A stretch of DNA of 34,804 nt from Candidatus Omnitrophota bacterium (GTDB taxonomy: Bacteria; Omnitrophota; JACPQZ01): assembly GCA_016190205.1 (NCBI GenBank), contig JACPQZ010000042.1, forward strand, positions 1-34,804, in the 5' to 3' direction. This document shows positions 7,774 through 16,655 of the stretch, in pieces. Each line of letters opens with the position of its first letter. The first letter of the stretch is position 1. The notes beneath the pieces were generated by a model. The model was not told the origin of the DNA. It did no database searches and saw nothing but the letters and a program-made list of their open reading frames with translations. The position numbers were made by a program, and so were the translations under genes.

Positions 7774-8772
7774 ATGGCTGATTTCGGTCCGGAAGACATC
7801 ATAAGAGGAGGTCGGTTCGGAAACATTCCTCCCGAAAAGATGAGGCAGCTCCTGATCAATGGGGGAGGTGTCCTCATGGCCCTGGTGCTTCTCTTGACCA
7901 GCTTTTATATGGTCAATCCCGACGAGGTGGGGGTCATCCAGCGATTCGGGAGGTATGTGCGCACCACTACTCCGGGGCCCCACTTTAAGCTTCCTTTATG
8001 GATTGAAAAGGTCACGAACGTTCCGGTCAAGCATGAGTTCACGGAGCAATTCGGGTTCCGGACGCTCCGGTCCGGCGTACGAACCGAGTACGTCCGGGGC
8101 GATTTCAGCAACGAAAGCCTGATGCTCACAGGGGATCTCAATAACGCGGTTGTGGAGTGGGCCGTACACTACCGGATCAGCGACGCCCGGGAGTTCATCT
8201 TCGACAACCGGAATCCCCGCGAGACGATCCGTGATATGTCTGAGGTGGCCATGAGACAAATCGTCGGCGACCGGAGCGTGAACGAGGTCATCACGACCGG
8301 AAGACAGGAGCTGGAGGGGGAGTCACAGAAAAAGCTGCAGGAAATCATGGATTCCTATCACATCGGCGTGGAGATCCGCAGGGTTGAGCTTCAGGACGTC
8401 AACCCCCCCGATGCGGTGGCTGCTTCCTTTGCCGAGGTGAACCAGGCCAAACAGGAGAGGGAGAAGCTCATCAACCAGGCCTGGGAGGATTACAATAAGG
8501 TGATCCCGAAGGCGAAGGGTGAGGCCGAGAAGGTGATCCGGGAGGCGGAAGGCTATCTCGCGCGGCGGGTGAACGAGGCGGAAGGCGATGCGAATCGCTT
8601 TCTCGCGACCTGGGAGGAGTATAAAAACGCTAAGGAGGTAACGAGGAAGAGGCTTTATTTGGAGACCCTGACCGACCTCTTGCCCCGGCTCAAGACCAAG
8701 ATTGTGGTAGACGAAGATCTTCAAGGGATTCTGCCTCTTTTGGATCTCTCAAAGGAAATGGGGGTGGAGTGA
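7774..8772 (+). CDS. hflK: SPFH/band 7 protein, HflK-like
   Basis: N-terminal TM then MVNPDEVGVIQRFGRYVRTTTPGPHFKLPLWIEKV; followed by an HflC-like gene; AGGAGG upstream. Confidence 0.85.
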   Translation: MADFGPEDIIRGGRFGNIPPEKMRQLLINGGGVLMALVLLLTSFYMVNPDEVGVIQRFGRYVRTTTPGPHFKLPLWIEKVTNVPVKHEFTEQFGFRTLRSGVRTEYVRGDFSNESLMLTGDLNNAVVEWAVHYRISDAREFIFDNRNPRETIRDMSEVAMRQIVGDRSVNEVITTGRQELEGESQKKLQEIMDSYHIGVEIRRVELQDVNPPDAVAASFAEVNQAKQEREKLINQAWEDYNKVIPKAKGEAEKVIREAEGYLARRVNEAEGDANRFLATWEEYKNAKEVTRKRLYLETLTDLLPRLKTKIVVDEDLQGILPLLDLSKEMGVE

Positions 8773-9725
8773 TGAGCATTCGTGCGATACTTCCTTCCAT
8801 TCTCGCGGTGATAGGGGTTATCCTTTTTGTGGGTAATCCCTTCTATATTGTGGATGAAACGCAGCAGGTCGTCGTCACAGAGCTTGGCAAGCCCGTCGGG
8901 GAGCCTATCACCCAGGCCGGACTCTACGTGAAAATCCCATTTCTTCAAGCCGTGAACCGGTTTGATAAACGGATCCTGGAGTGGGACGGCGATCCGAACA
9001 AGGTCCCAACGCGGGACAAGAAGTATATCTGGATAGACACGACCGGGCGCTGGCAGATTAACGACCCCCTTAAGTTCCTCGAGGCCGTGCACGGCGATGA
9101 GCGGATAGCGCAAAGCCGCCTGGACGACATCGTGGATTCGGCGACGCGCGATGCCGTGACCTCGAATCTCTTGATCGAGCTCGTGCGTAATACCCAGAGG
9201 GAGTTCGAGCCATCGGAGGAGGATATCCAGGTCGATCCAGAGGTCCTGGGAGACAGAATCCAGAGCGGACGAGACGAGATAACCCGGGGCATCCTGGAGC
9301 AGGCAAGGCCCGAGGTCGTAGAATTAGGCATTGATCTATTGGATGTCCGCATCACGCGCATCAATTACACCGATGAGGTCCTGCGCAATGTTTATGAACG
9401 CATGATTTCGGAGAGGAAGCGGGTCGCGGAGCTTTACCGGTCCGAGGGCCAGGGCAAAAGGGCGGGGATCGAAGGCGAGAAGCTCAAGGAGCTCGAGCGC
9501 ATCCGCTCCGAGGCCTACCGCGCGGCCCAGGAGGTGCGGGGAAAGGCGGATGCGGAGGCCACCCGCATCTATGCGGATGCCTTCAGCCGGGATCCGGAAT
9601 TCTATTCCTTCCTGAAGACCCTGGAGAGCTACAAAGGCACCCTCGGCGATCAAACCTCTCTCGTTCTTACCACGGACAGCGAATACCTCAAATTCTTGAA
9701 GGGCGTCGGGACCACTCCCGAGTAG
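8769..9725 (+). CDS. hflC: SPFH/band 7 protein, HflC-like
   Basis: FYIVDETQQVVVTELGKPVGEPITQAGLYVKIPFLQAVNRFDKRILEWDGDP...TRDKKYIWIDTTGRWQI. Confidence 0.88.
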   Translation: MMSIRAILPSILAVIGVILFVGNPFYIVDETQQVVVTELGKPVGEPITQAGLYVKIPFLQAVNRFDKRILEWDGDPNKVPTRDKKYIWIDTTGRWQINDPLKFLEAVHGDERIAQSRLDDIVDSATRDAVTSNLLIELVRNTQREFEPSEEDIQVDPEVLGDRIQSGRDEITRGILEQARPEVVELGIDLLDVRITRINYTDEVLRNVYERMISERKRVAELYRSEGQGKRAGIEGEKLKELERIRSEAYRAAQEVRGKADAEATRIYADAFSRDPEFYSFLKTLESYKGTLGDQTSLVLTTDSEYLKFLKGVGTTPE

Positions 9726-9740
9726 CTTGCGGGGTGCGGT

Positions 9741-11159
9741 GTGGGCATGACCTGCAAATCGTTTGCCATAGAGCTCCCCTGGCTGTGGTCTCCGGAAGAG
9801 TGGTTCGCCTCTGTCCGCGGTGAGCATCGCCCGTTTCTCTTTGAGAGCGGCCTTGAGCACCCCCAGACGGGGCGCTGGTCGTTCGTGGGATGTAACCCCT
9901 TCCTGACCTTTGAATCCCGCGGGGACGAGATCCTGATTGAAAAAGAAGGGCGCAGGGATGAAGTTCGGGGAGACCCCGTTTGCGTCCTTTCAAACTATCT
10001 GGCCCGGTACCACGCCATGAAAGTGCCCGCCGGCCTGCCTACGGCGGGAGGCGCCTTCGGATTTTTCTCCTATGATCTCGGAAGGCGCTTTGAGCGCCTG
10101 CCCGCGCTCGCGGTAGACGACCTGGGCGTGCCGGATATCGCCCTCGGGTTTTATGACGAAGTGGTTCTGTTTGACCACTGCCGGAAGAAGGTTTATTTGG
10201 GGGTGACGGTCTTTGACTCTTCCAGTCCGCGCGGCGAGCGGGAAGACATATTAGAAAGGGCCCGGGTCTGGACGGAAAGGAAAAAGGAGTTAAGACCGGG
10301 ATCCTTTCGCATCTTGGGCTCACCGAAGGCCCTGGTCACGGCGGAAGAATTTAAGAAGGGTGTGCGAAGGGCCTTGGACTATATTGCCCAGGGGGATATC
10401 TTCCAGGTGAATCTCTCCCAGAGGTTCGAGGCGCCTTATGAAGGGGATCCCTTCTCGCTCTACATGGCGCTTAAGAAGATCAACCCGAGTCCCTTCGGCG
10501 GATTTTTGGACTGGGGTGATGTGGTCCTGGCGAGCGCTTCTCCGGAGCGGCTGGTCTCGTGGGATGGCGAGCGGGCGAAGACCCGCCCTATCGCGGGCAC
10601 GTACCCGCGGGGGCGAGACGCCGCCCAGGCAGTCGCAAACCGGGAGGCCCTCATACTGGATCCCAAGGAGCGGGCGGAGCACCTCATGCTCGTGGACCTC
10701 GAGCGCAATGACCTGGGCCGGGTCTCGGAGTTCGGGACCGTGCACGTGAGCGAGCTCATGGCGCTTGAGGAATATTCTCATGTGATTCACATCGTTTCCC
10801 AGGTTGAGGCCAGGACGCGCCCGGGGACGGGGCCCCTGGACTTGGTGCGGGCCCTTTTTCCGGGCGGGACCATTACGGGGACTCCCAAGATCCGGGCGAT
10901 GGAGATTATCGAGGAGATCGAGCCGGTGCGACGCGGGGTTTACACCGGTTCCATGGGGTATTTGAGCTTTTCAGGCGGAATGGATTTAAACATCATCATC
11001 CGCACCTTTGTGCTCAAAGGGGGACGCGCCTTTATCCAGACGGGGGCCGGGATCGTGGCTGATTCCGACCCGGACCGCGAATATCTAGAAACCATGCATA
11101 AGGGAAGGGCTCTCTTTGAAGCGCTTGAGCGAAGCCGCGAGCCGGCAGCCGTTATCTGA
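9741..11159 (+). CDS. pabB: Aminodeoxychorismate synthase component I / anthranilate synthase component I family
   Basis: GDIFQVNLSQRFEAPY, KTRPIAGTYPRGRD, MLVDLERNDLGRV, GGTITGTPKIRAMEIIEEIEPVRRGVYTGSMGY. Confidence 0.88.
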   Translation: MGMTCKSFAIELPWLWSPEEWFASVRGEHRPFLFESGLEHPQTGRWSFVGCNPFLTFESRGDEILIEKEGRRDEVRGDPVCVLSNYLARYHAMKVPAGLPTAGGAFGFFSYDLGRRFERLPALAVDDLGVPDIALGFYDEVVLFDHCRKKVYLGVTVFDSSSPRGEREDILERARVWTERKKELRPGSFRILGSPKALVTAEEFKKGVRRALDYIAQGDIFQVNLSQRFEAPYEGDPFSLYMALKKINPSPFGGFLDWGDVVLASASPERLVSWDGERAKTRPIAGTYPRGRDAAQAVANREALILDPKERAEHLMLVDLERNDLGRVSEFGTVHVSELMALEEYSHVIHIVSQVEARTRPGTGPLDLVRALFPGGTITGTPKIRAMEIIEEIEPVRRGVYTGSMGYLSFSGGMDLNIIIRTFVLKGGRAFIQTGAGIVADSDPDREYLETMHKGRALFEALERSREPAAVI

Positions 11160-11907
11160 TTTGACTCATCCTGCGGGTGAGGTTTTTGAGACCCTTCGGA
11201 TGTACGAGGGGCGCGTGTTCCGCGCCGAGGAACATGTGGACCGTCTTTACGAGTCGGCAAGGACCGGAGGAGTGAGGACTCGTCTCGCCCGGAGCAGGGT
11301 TAAGGCCCAGCTCTCCCGCTTCGCGGGAGACTGCGGGCGCCGGAACGGCCTCGTTCGGATCATGCTGGGGGAGAAGGGGCTCAAGCTCGTTTCAGTCCCC
11401 GGCCGCAGATATTCGCCGAATTGCTATAAAAGGGGTGTGTGCCTAAGGACGTCGGTGATGAAGCGGTCCGGCGCGCGTTTTCTCTTAAGCCGCATGAAGT
11501 CCAAAGACTGCCTGACGGGTGTCATGGCGTCTTCCGAACGGAGTTCCAAGGATATTTTCGATACCCTGCTTTTGACGAACGAGGGGCATGTGGGTGAGGG
11601 CACGACCAGCAACGTTTTTATCGTCAAAGGCGGTGTGATTGTGACGCCGCCCTTGTGGGAAGGCATCCTCGACGGGGTTACGCGGCGTGCCGTCATGGAA
11701 CTTGCTTCGCGCGAGGGTCTTAAGGTAAGGGAGGACGTCCTCTTGCGTCACGATCTTTATAATGCCGATGAAGGTTTTCTCACCAATACCTCCATGGAAA
11801 TCATGCCTGTTTCGTACGTGGATGGACGTCGGATTGGCAGGGCGGCACCGGGTCCGGTGACCCGGCGGCTTCGGCACGCCTTCAAGAGCGTGGTGGCGAG
11901 CCTATGA
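11116..11907 (+). CDS. pabC: Class IV aminotransferase-fold protein, probable 4-amino-4-deoxychorismate lyase
   Basis: GEVFETLRMYEGRVFRAEEHVDRLYES; NVGEGTTSN-like VGEGTTSNVFIVKGGVIVTPPLWEGILDGVTRRAVMELA; directly after pabB. Real start may be TTG 11161. Confidence 0.78.
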   Translation: MKRLSEAASRQPLSDLTHPAGEVFETLRMYEGRVFRAEEHVDRLYESARTGGVRTRLARSRVKAQLSRFAGDCGRRNGLVRIMLGEKGLKLVSVPGRRYSPNCYKRGVCLRTSVMKRSGARFLLSRMKSKDCLTGVMASSERSSKDIFDTLLLTNEGHVGEGTTSNVFIVKGGVIVTPPLWEGILDGVTRRAVMELASREGLKVREDVLLRHDLYNADEGFLTNTSMEIMPVSYVDGRRIGRAAPGPVTRRLRHAFKSVVASL

Positions 11908-13454
11908 TAAAGATCAAGCGCGCCCTATTGAGCGTTTCAGACAAGAGCGGGATTGAGGTACTGGCAAAGGGCTTGGCGGACTTGAAGATTGAGATTATCT
12001 CGACCGGGGGCACTGCGGCGCTACTTAAGAAGCAGCGCATCCCGGTGCGGGATGTCGCGTCGGTCACCGGTTTTCCGGAGATGCTTGACGGGCGCGTCAA
12101 GACCCTGCACCCCCTGATCCATGGCGGGCTTCTGGCCGCGCGTTCGCGGTCCACTCATCTGGATGAGTGCCGGCAGCATAATATAGAGCTCATCGACATG
12201 GTAGTGGTTAACCTCTACCCCTTTGAAAAGGCGGCCTCCGAGCCGGGGGCTGCTCTGGAAAGGGTCCTCGAGGAGATCGATATCGGCGGGCCTTCCATGC
12301 TGCGCTCCGGCGCCAAGAATTTCGATTCCGTTGCGGTGGTGACGCATCCCGATCAGTATGAAGAAATCCTCGCGGAGCTCAAGAGTCGAAGAGGGGGCTT
12401 GGCACGAGAGACTTTAAGCCGCCTGGCCGTGGCGGCCTTTGAGCTGTCGGCCGCGTATGATGCCGCCGTAAGCCGCTATCTGCGCGCCCAGCTTCTCAAT
12501 GAAAGAGAAGGACTGCCGGAGCGCATCACCGTAGCTTTAAAAAAGGGCAAGGACCTTCGTTACGGGGAAAATCCCCATCAGCGGGGGGCATTTTATATGG
12601 AGCCCAAAGCCCGTTCCTTCGACGAATGGGCCCGGCTCTTGGGCGGCAAGGAACTTTCCTTTAATAACATAATGGACGCTTCTTGCGCCTGGCGCCTTGT
12701 GAAAAGTTTTAAGGGGTGCGCCGCCGCCATCGTCAAACATGGGACTCCTTGCGGGGTAGCCGTACGGCAGGGAGCCGGGGCGGCCTACTTAGCGGCGCTT
12801 AAGTCGGATCCCGAGTCGGCCTTCGGAGGAATTGTGGGGTTTAACCAGGCGGTGGATCGCCAGGTGGCCAGGAAACTTGTGGAATCCTTCCTGGAAGTGA
12901 TCGTGGCTCCTTCCTTTAGCAGGGAGGCCCTCGAGGTCCTAAGACTCAAGAAAAATTTAAGAGTGCTTGAGCCAGGTCCATTGCTGGAAAAAGGCCGGGG
13001 TACTTTTAACATTCGTTTCGTGCCGGGCGGCGCCCTGGTTCAGGATTTTGACGAGGCGGGCGATAAGGAAGGGCTTAAGGTGGTGACCAAGAAGAAGCCC
13101 GCGCCAGATGTAATTGCCTCCCTTCGCTTTGCCTGGCAGGTTGTAAAGTTTGCGCACTCCAATGCCATCGTGCTCGCGAAAGGAACCGAGACGGTGGGCA
13201 TAAGTTCCGGCGGCACGAGCCGTGTGGAGGGCGTGCGCGCGGCGTGTCGGAGGGCCGGCTCGCGCGCCCAGGGGGCGGTCATCGCGAGCGACGGGTTTTT
13301 CCCGAAGCCCGACAACGTGGAGGCGGCTCATGAGGCGGGGGTTACCGCCATCATTCAGCCCGGCGGTTCGATTAAGGATGCGGACGTGATTTCCGCAGCG
13401 GATAGATTAGGGGTGGCCATGGTTTTTACGGGTGTGCGGCATTTTTCGCATTAA
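11904..13454 (+). CDS. purH: Bifunctional AICAR formyltransferase/IMP cyclohydrolase
   Basis: ALLSVSDKSGIEVLAKGL, STGGTAALLK, DGRVKTLHPLIHGGLL, KDLRYGENPHQRGAFY, KHGTPCGVAV, SDGFFPKPDNVEAAHEAGVTAIIQPGGSIKD. Confidence 0.97.
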   Translation: MIKIKRALLSVSDKSGIEVLAKGLADLKIEIISTGGTAALLKKQRIPVRDVASVTGFPEMLDGRVKTLHPLIHGGLLAARSRSTHLDECRQHNIELIDMVVVNLYPFEKAASEPGAALERVLEEIDIGGPSMLRSGAKNFDSVAVVTHPDQYEEILAELKSRRGGLARETLSRLAVAAFELSAAYDAAVSRYLRAQLLNEREGLPERITVALKKGKDLRYGENPHQRGAFYMEPKARSFDEWARLLGGKELSFNNIMDASCAWRLVKSFKGCAAAIVKHGTPCGVAVRQGAGAAYLAALKSDPESAFGGIVGFNQAVDRQVARKLVESFLEVIVAPSFSREALEVLRLKKNLRVLEPGPLLEKGRGTFNIRFVPGGALVQDFDEAGDKEGLKVVTKKKPAPDVIASLRFAWQVVKFAHSNAIVLAKGTETVGISSGGTSRVEGVRAACRRAGSRAQGAVIASDGFFPKPDNVEAAHEAGVTAIIQPGGSIKDADVISAADRLGVAMVFTGVRHFSH

Positions 13455-13492
13455 AAGGCAAAATCAAAAGACAGAAATGAGAGGAGGCTTAG

Positions 13493-13915
13493 ATGAAAAA
13501 GTGGGCGTTGGGTGTTTTGGTATTAGGGATCTTGCTGGGTTCGCCGGCCGCAGCGGAGAAGGGGCAGGAGGGTGAGGCCCTGGACGCGGCGACGGCCTGG
13601 ATTGCGCTTGTTGATCAAGGCGATTATGCGAAGAGCTGGCAGGAGGCGGCCGAGGCCTTCAAGAAGGGGGTAACGCAAGAGGAATGGGTGAATGCCCTGA
13701 CCGCGAACCGCAGTCCGCTGGGACAGGCCATGTCCCGTAAAGTGGCGACCAAGGAATCCAAGACCTCGCCTCCGGGGGCGCCCGAGGGAGAGTATGTCGG
13801 GATCAAATATGAAACGGTCTTCGAGCGCAGAGGGACGATGAATGAAGAAGTCACTCCGATGCGCGATAAAGACGGAAAGTGGCGGGTTTCAGGCTACTAT
13901 ATTTATACGCCATGA
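13493..13915 (+). CDS. DUF4019-like secreted protein
   Basis: Signal peptide-like N-terminus, AATAWIALVDQGDYAKSWQEAAEAFKKGVTQEEWVNAL ... GEYVGIKYETVFERR ... GKWRVSGYYI. Confidence 0.78.
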   Translation: MKKWALGVLVLGILLGSPAAAEKGQEGEALDAATAWIALVDQGDYAKSWQEAAEAFKKGVTQEEWVNALTANRSPLGQAMSRKVATKESKTSPPGAPEGEYVGIKYETVFERRGTMNEEVTPMRDKDGKWRVSGYYIYTP

Positions 13916-15264
13916 CCTTTGAAGAAGCCCTGAAATATCTCGAGGGGTTCACGAACTACGAGCTCCTGATGCGCACTCCGTATGAGAGCGCCTATAAGCT
14001 CCAGCGGATGCAGGAGCTCTGCAGTCTAGTGGGCCATCCCGAGCAGGGGCTGACGTCCGTCCACATCGGCGGCACGAAGGGCAAGGGCTCGGTCGCCGCC
14101 ATGACGGAATCCATCCTCCGGGCGGCGGGGTTTAAAACGGGTCTCTACATCTCTCCGCACCTCGTGTCGATGCGTGAGCGCATCCTAATCTGCGGAAGGC
14201 CCATCCCAGCCGAGCACTTTGGACGGCTCATGGGGATTGTGAGAGATGCCTTGAAGAGCCGCGAGGTGAATCCGCGGCACGGGGCCTACACCTTTTTCGA
14301 GCTCGTGACCCTCGCAGCGTTTCTCGCCTTTCGGGAGGAGCAGGTGGACGTGGCTGTTCTTGAAGTGGGCCTGGGGGGCAGGCTCGACGCCACGAACGTC
14401 GTGTCGCCTCTCGCGGTGGGACTTGTCCCCGTGAGCTTTGATCATGCCTCCATCCTGGGGGTGACGCTCGAGCAAATCGCGCGGGAGAAGTGCGGCATCG
14501 TAAAAAAAAGAACGCCTGTTATTTCGGGAGTTCAGACCGACAGCGTGATGTCTCTTATCGATGACACGGCCCGAGAGCGCGGATGCCCCGTTTTGGCAGT
14601 CGAGAGAGACATCCACGTGGAGCGCAAGGGTTGGGACTTAGGCGGCGAACGGTTTAGCTGCGAGGGCCCATGGCCAGCGCGCTATGAGGATATGGAGGTC
14701 GCTCTCTTGGGGGCTCATCAGGTCCGGAACGCGGCCATTGCTATCGGCCTTATTGAAGTTCTTAAGAGCAGGGGTCTGGATATTTCCCTGGACGCGGTGC
14801 GTGTGGGTTTGAAGGCGGTGTCCTGGCCCGGGAGGCTCGAGGTGGTGGAAACCAAACCTTTTGTCGTTCTGGATGGGGCGCAGAATGTCGATTCGGCGCA
14901 GGCCCTTGTGCAGGCGGTCAAAGATCATTTCTGTTACCGAAGGCTTATCCTTATTCTGGGCATGTCTCAAGACAAGGACTTGGTGGGGGTGGGAAAAACC
15001 CTTGCGCCGCTTGCTGATGAAGTCATCTTCACCGAGTCAGGTCATCCCCGCGCGGCGAGCGCCGATTTTCTAAAGGGGGTGATGGGCGGCTTTTTTAAGT
15101 CAGGGCGCACCGTGTCCAATTGTGAAGAGGCCCTGGAGGCCGCCCGGCGGGCGGCGGATCCCGAGGATTTTATTTTGGTCACGGGCTCCCTCTATTTGAT
15201 CGGGCGTATCCGGAAGCTATTAAAGCCCGCCGAGGAATTGGAAGATGTCTCTCTTAGCAGATGA
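13912..15264 (+). CDS. folC: Folylpolyglutamate synthase/dihydrofolate synthase
   Basis: VHIGGTKGKGSVAAMTESILRAAGFKTGLYISPHLVSMRERI, LEVGLGGRLDATNVV, VLDGAQNVDSAQAL; ATG overlaps the preceding stop (ATGA). Confidence 0.95.
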   Translation: MTFEEALKYLEGFTNYELLMRTPYESAYKLQRMQELCSLVGHPEQGLTSVHIGGTKGKGSVAAMTESILRAAGFKTGLYISPHLVSMRERILICGRPIPAEHFGRLMGIVRDALKSREVNPRHGAYTFFELVTLAAFLAFREEQVDVAVLEVGLGGRLDATNVVSPLAVGLVPVSFDHASILGVTLEQIAREKCGIVKKRTPVISGVQTDSVMSLIDDTARERGCPVLAVERDIHVERKGWDLGGERFSCEGPWPARYEDMEVALLGAHQVRNAAIAIGLIEVLKSRGLDISLDAVRVGLKAVSWPGRLEVVETKPFVVLDGAQNVDSAQALVQAVKDHFCYRRLILILGMSQDKDLVGVGKTLAPLADEVIFTESGHPRAASADFLKGVMGGFFKSGRTVSNCEEALEAARRAADPEDFILVTGSLYLIGRIRKLLKPAEELEDVSLSR

Positions 15265-16651
15265 TTGGGACACCATCGTCGCGGTTGCGACGGCAAAGGG
15301 CGAAGCCCCGATTGCCGTCGTGCGCATGAGCGGTCGGGAGGCCATCGCGATTGCGGATCAGGTCTTCCGCGCACGCTCCGTGAAAAGGCTGGCGCAGGCG
15401 CCTTCCGCTACGGTGCACTATGGCCGTATCGTGGAAGAGAACGGCGCGCCGGGGGGCGGGGTCCTGGATGAGGTGCTCGTGACCGTGTTCCGGGCTCCGC
15501 GAAGTTACACGCGGGAGGACATGGTCGAGGTTTCCTGTCACGGCGGGCCCTTTGTCCAGGAGCGGATCGCGCGGCTCCTTCAGCGCCGGGGCGCGCGGCC
15601 GTCAGCGCCGGGCGAATTTACCAAGCGAGCCTTTTTAAACGGCCGGATGGACCTTGCCCAGGCCGAGGCGGTCCTGGATTTAATCCGCGCCCGCGGCGAC
15701 GCGGCCCTCAAAAATGCGGCCGAGCAGCTCGAGGGGTCGCTCTCGCGCACGATCCAAAATTTAAGATCCGAGCTTTTGGATCTATTGGCCCATTTGGAGG
15801 TGGCCGTCGATTTTCCCGATGAGGAGGTGGAGATCCTGGACCGGGGGGCGATGCTGGAACGGCTTACCTCCCTGGGTGTTCAGATAGAAAGTCTGTTGCG
15901 CGGGGCTTCCATGGGGAGGTTTCTAAGGGAGGGTATCCGGACGGTCATCGCGGGGCGGCCCAATGTGGGGAAATCATCCCTTTTAAACCGCCTGGTCGGG
16001 GTCGATCGCGCCATCGTGACCGACGTCCCCGGCACGACACGGGATGCGATCGAGGAGGAGGTGGAGCTTAATGGAATGCGCTTCCGGCTCGTGGACACGG
16101 CAGGTTACACGGAAACCGAGGATCGCGTCGAGCGCATCGGGGTGGCGCGAGCGAGACAGTGGATCTTAAATTCGGATTTGACCATTTTTGTGGTGGACGG
16201 AAGCGAGCCTCTTCAAGAAGAAGACCGCCGGGTGGCGGAGCTTCTTTCCCCGGGACGCGTCATACCGGTCATCAACAAGTGTGATTTAGGAACCGTGGTT
16301 TCTCGAGGCGAGCTGAAGGCCCTCCTGGGCGGGGCGCCGGAGGTCAAGGTATCCGCCCGTGAGGGGACGGGCATGGGCGAGCTCGAGCAGGCGCTTGTCC
16401 AGAAGGCGGCACGCGAAGGCCCCGAGGCCCCGGAAGGCTCCTGGGTGACCAATCTCCGTCACCGCGATTGTCTGGAGCGCAGCCAAGCAGCGCTTAAGCA
16501 AAGTCTCAAGACCCTGGGCGCGCATGAGCCCCCGGAGTTCGTCTCGGCGGATGTCCGGGAAGCGCTGGAGGCCTTGGGTGAGATCGTGGGCGAGGTCACG
16601 ACGGACGATCTCCTGGACCAAATATTTTCCCAGTTCTGTATCGGCAAGTAG
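15245..16651 (+). CDS. mnmE: tRNA modification GTPase MnmE
   Basis: DTIVAVATAKGEAPIAVVRMSG, GEFTKRAFLNGRMDLAQAEAVLDLI, AGRPNVGKSSLLNRLVGVDRAIVTDVPGTTRD, C-terminal FCIGK. Confidence 0.97.
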   Translation: MSLLADDWDTIVAVATAKGEAPIAVVRMSGREAIAIADQVFRARSVKRLAQAPSATVHYGRIVEENGAPGGGVLDEVLVTVFRAPRSYTREDMVEVSCHGGPFVQERIARLLQRRGARPSAPGEFTKRAFLNGRMDLAQAEAVLDLIRARGDAALKNAAEQLEGSLSRTIQNLRSELLDLLAHLEVAVDFPDEEVEILDRGAMLERLTSLGVQIESLLRGASMGRFLREGIRTVIAGRPNVGKSSLLNRLVGVDRAIVTDVPGTTRDAIEEEVELNGMRFRLVDTAGYTETEDRVERIGVARARQWILNSDLTIFVVDGSEPLQEEDRRVAELLSPGRVIPVINKCDLGTVVSRGELKALLGGAPEVKVSAREGTGMGELEQALVQKAAREGPEAPEGSWVTNLRHRDCLERSQAALKQSLKTLGAHEPPEFVSADVREALEALGEIVGEVTTDDLLDQIFSQFCIGK

Positions 16652-16655
16652 CTAA

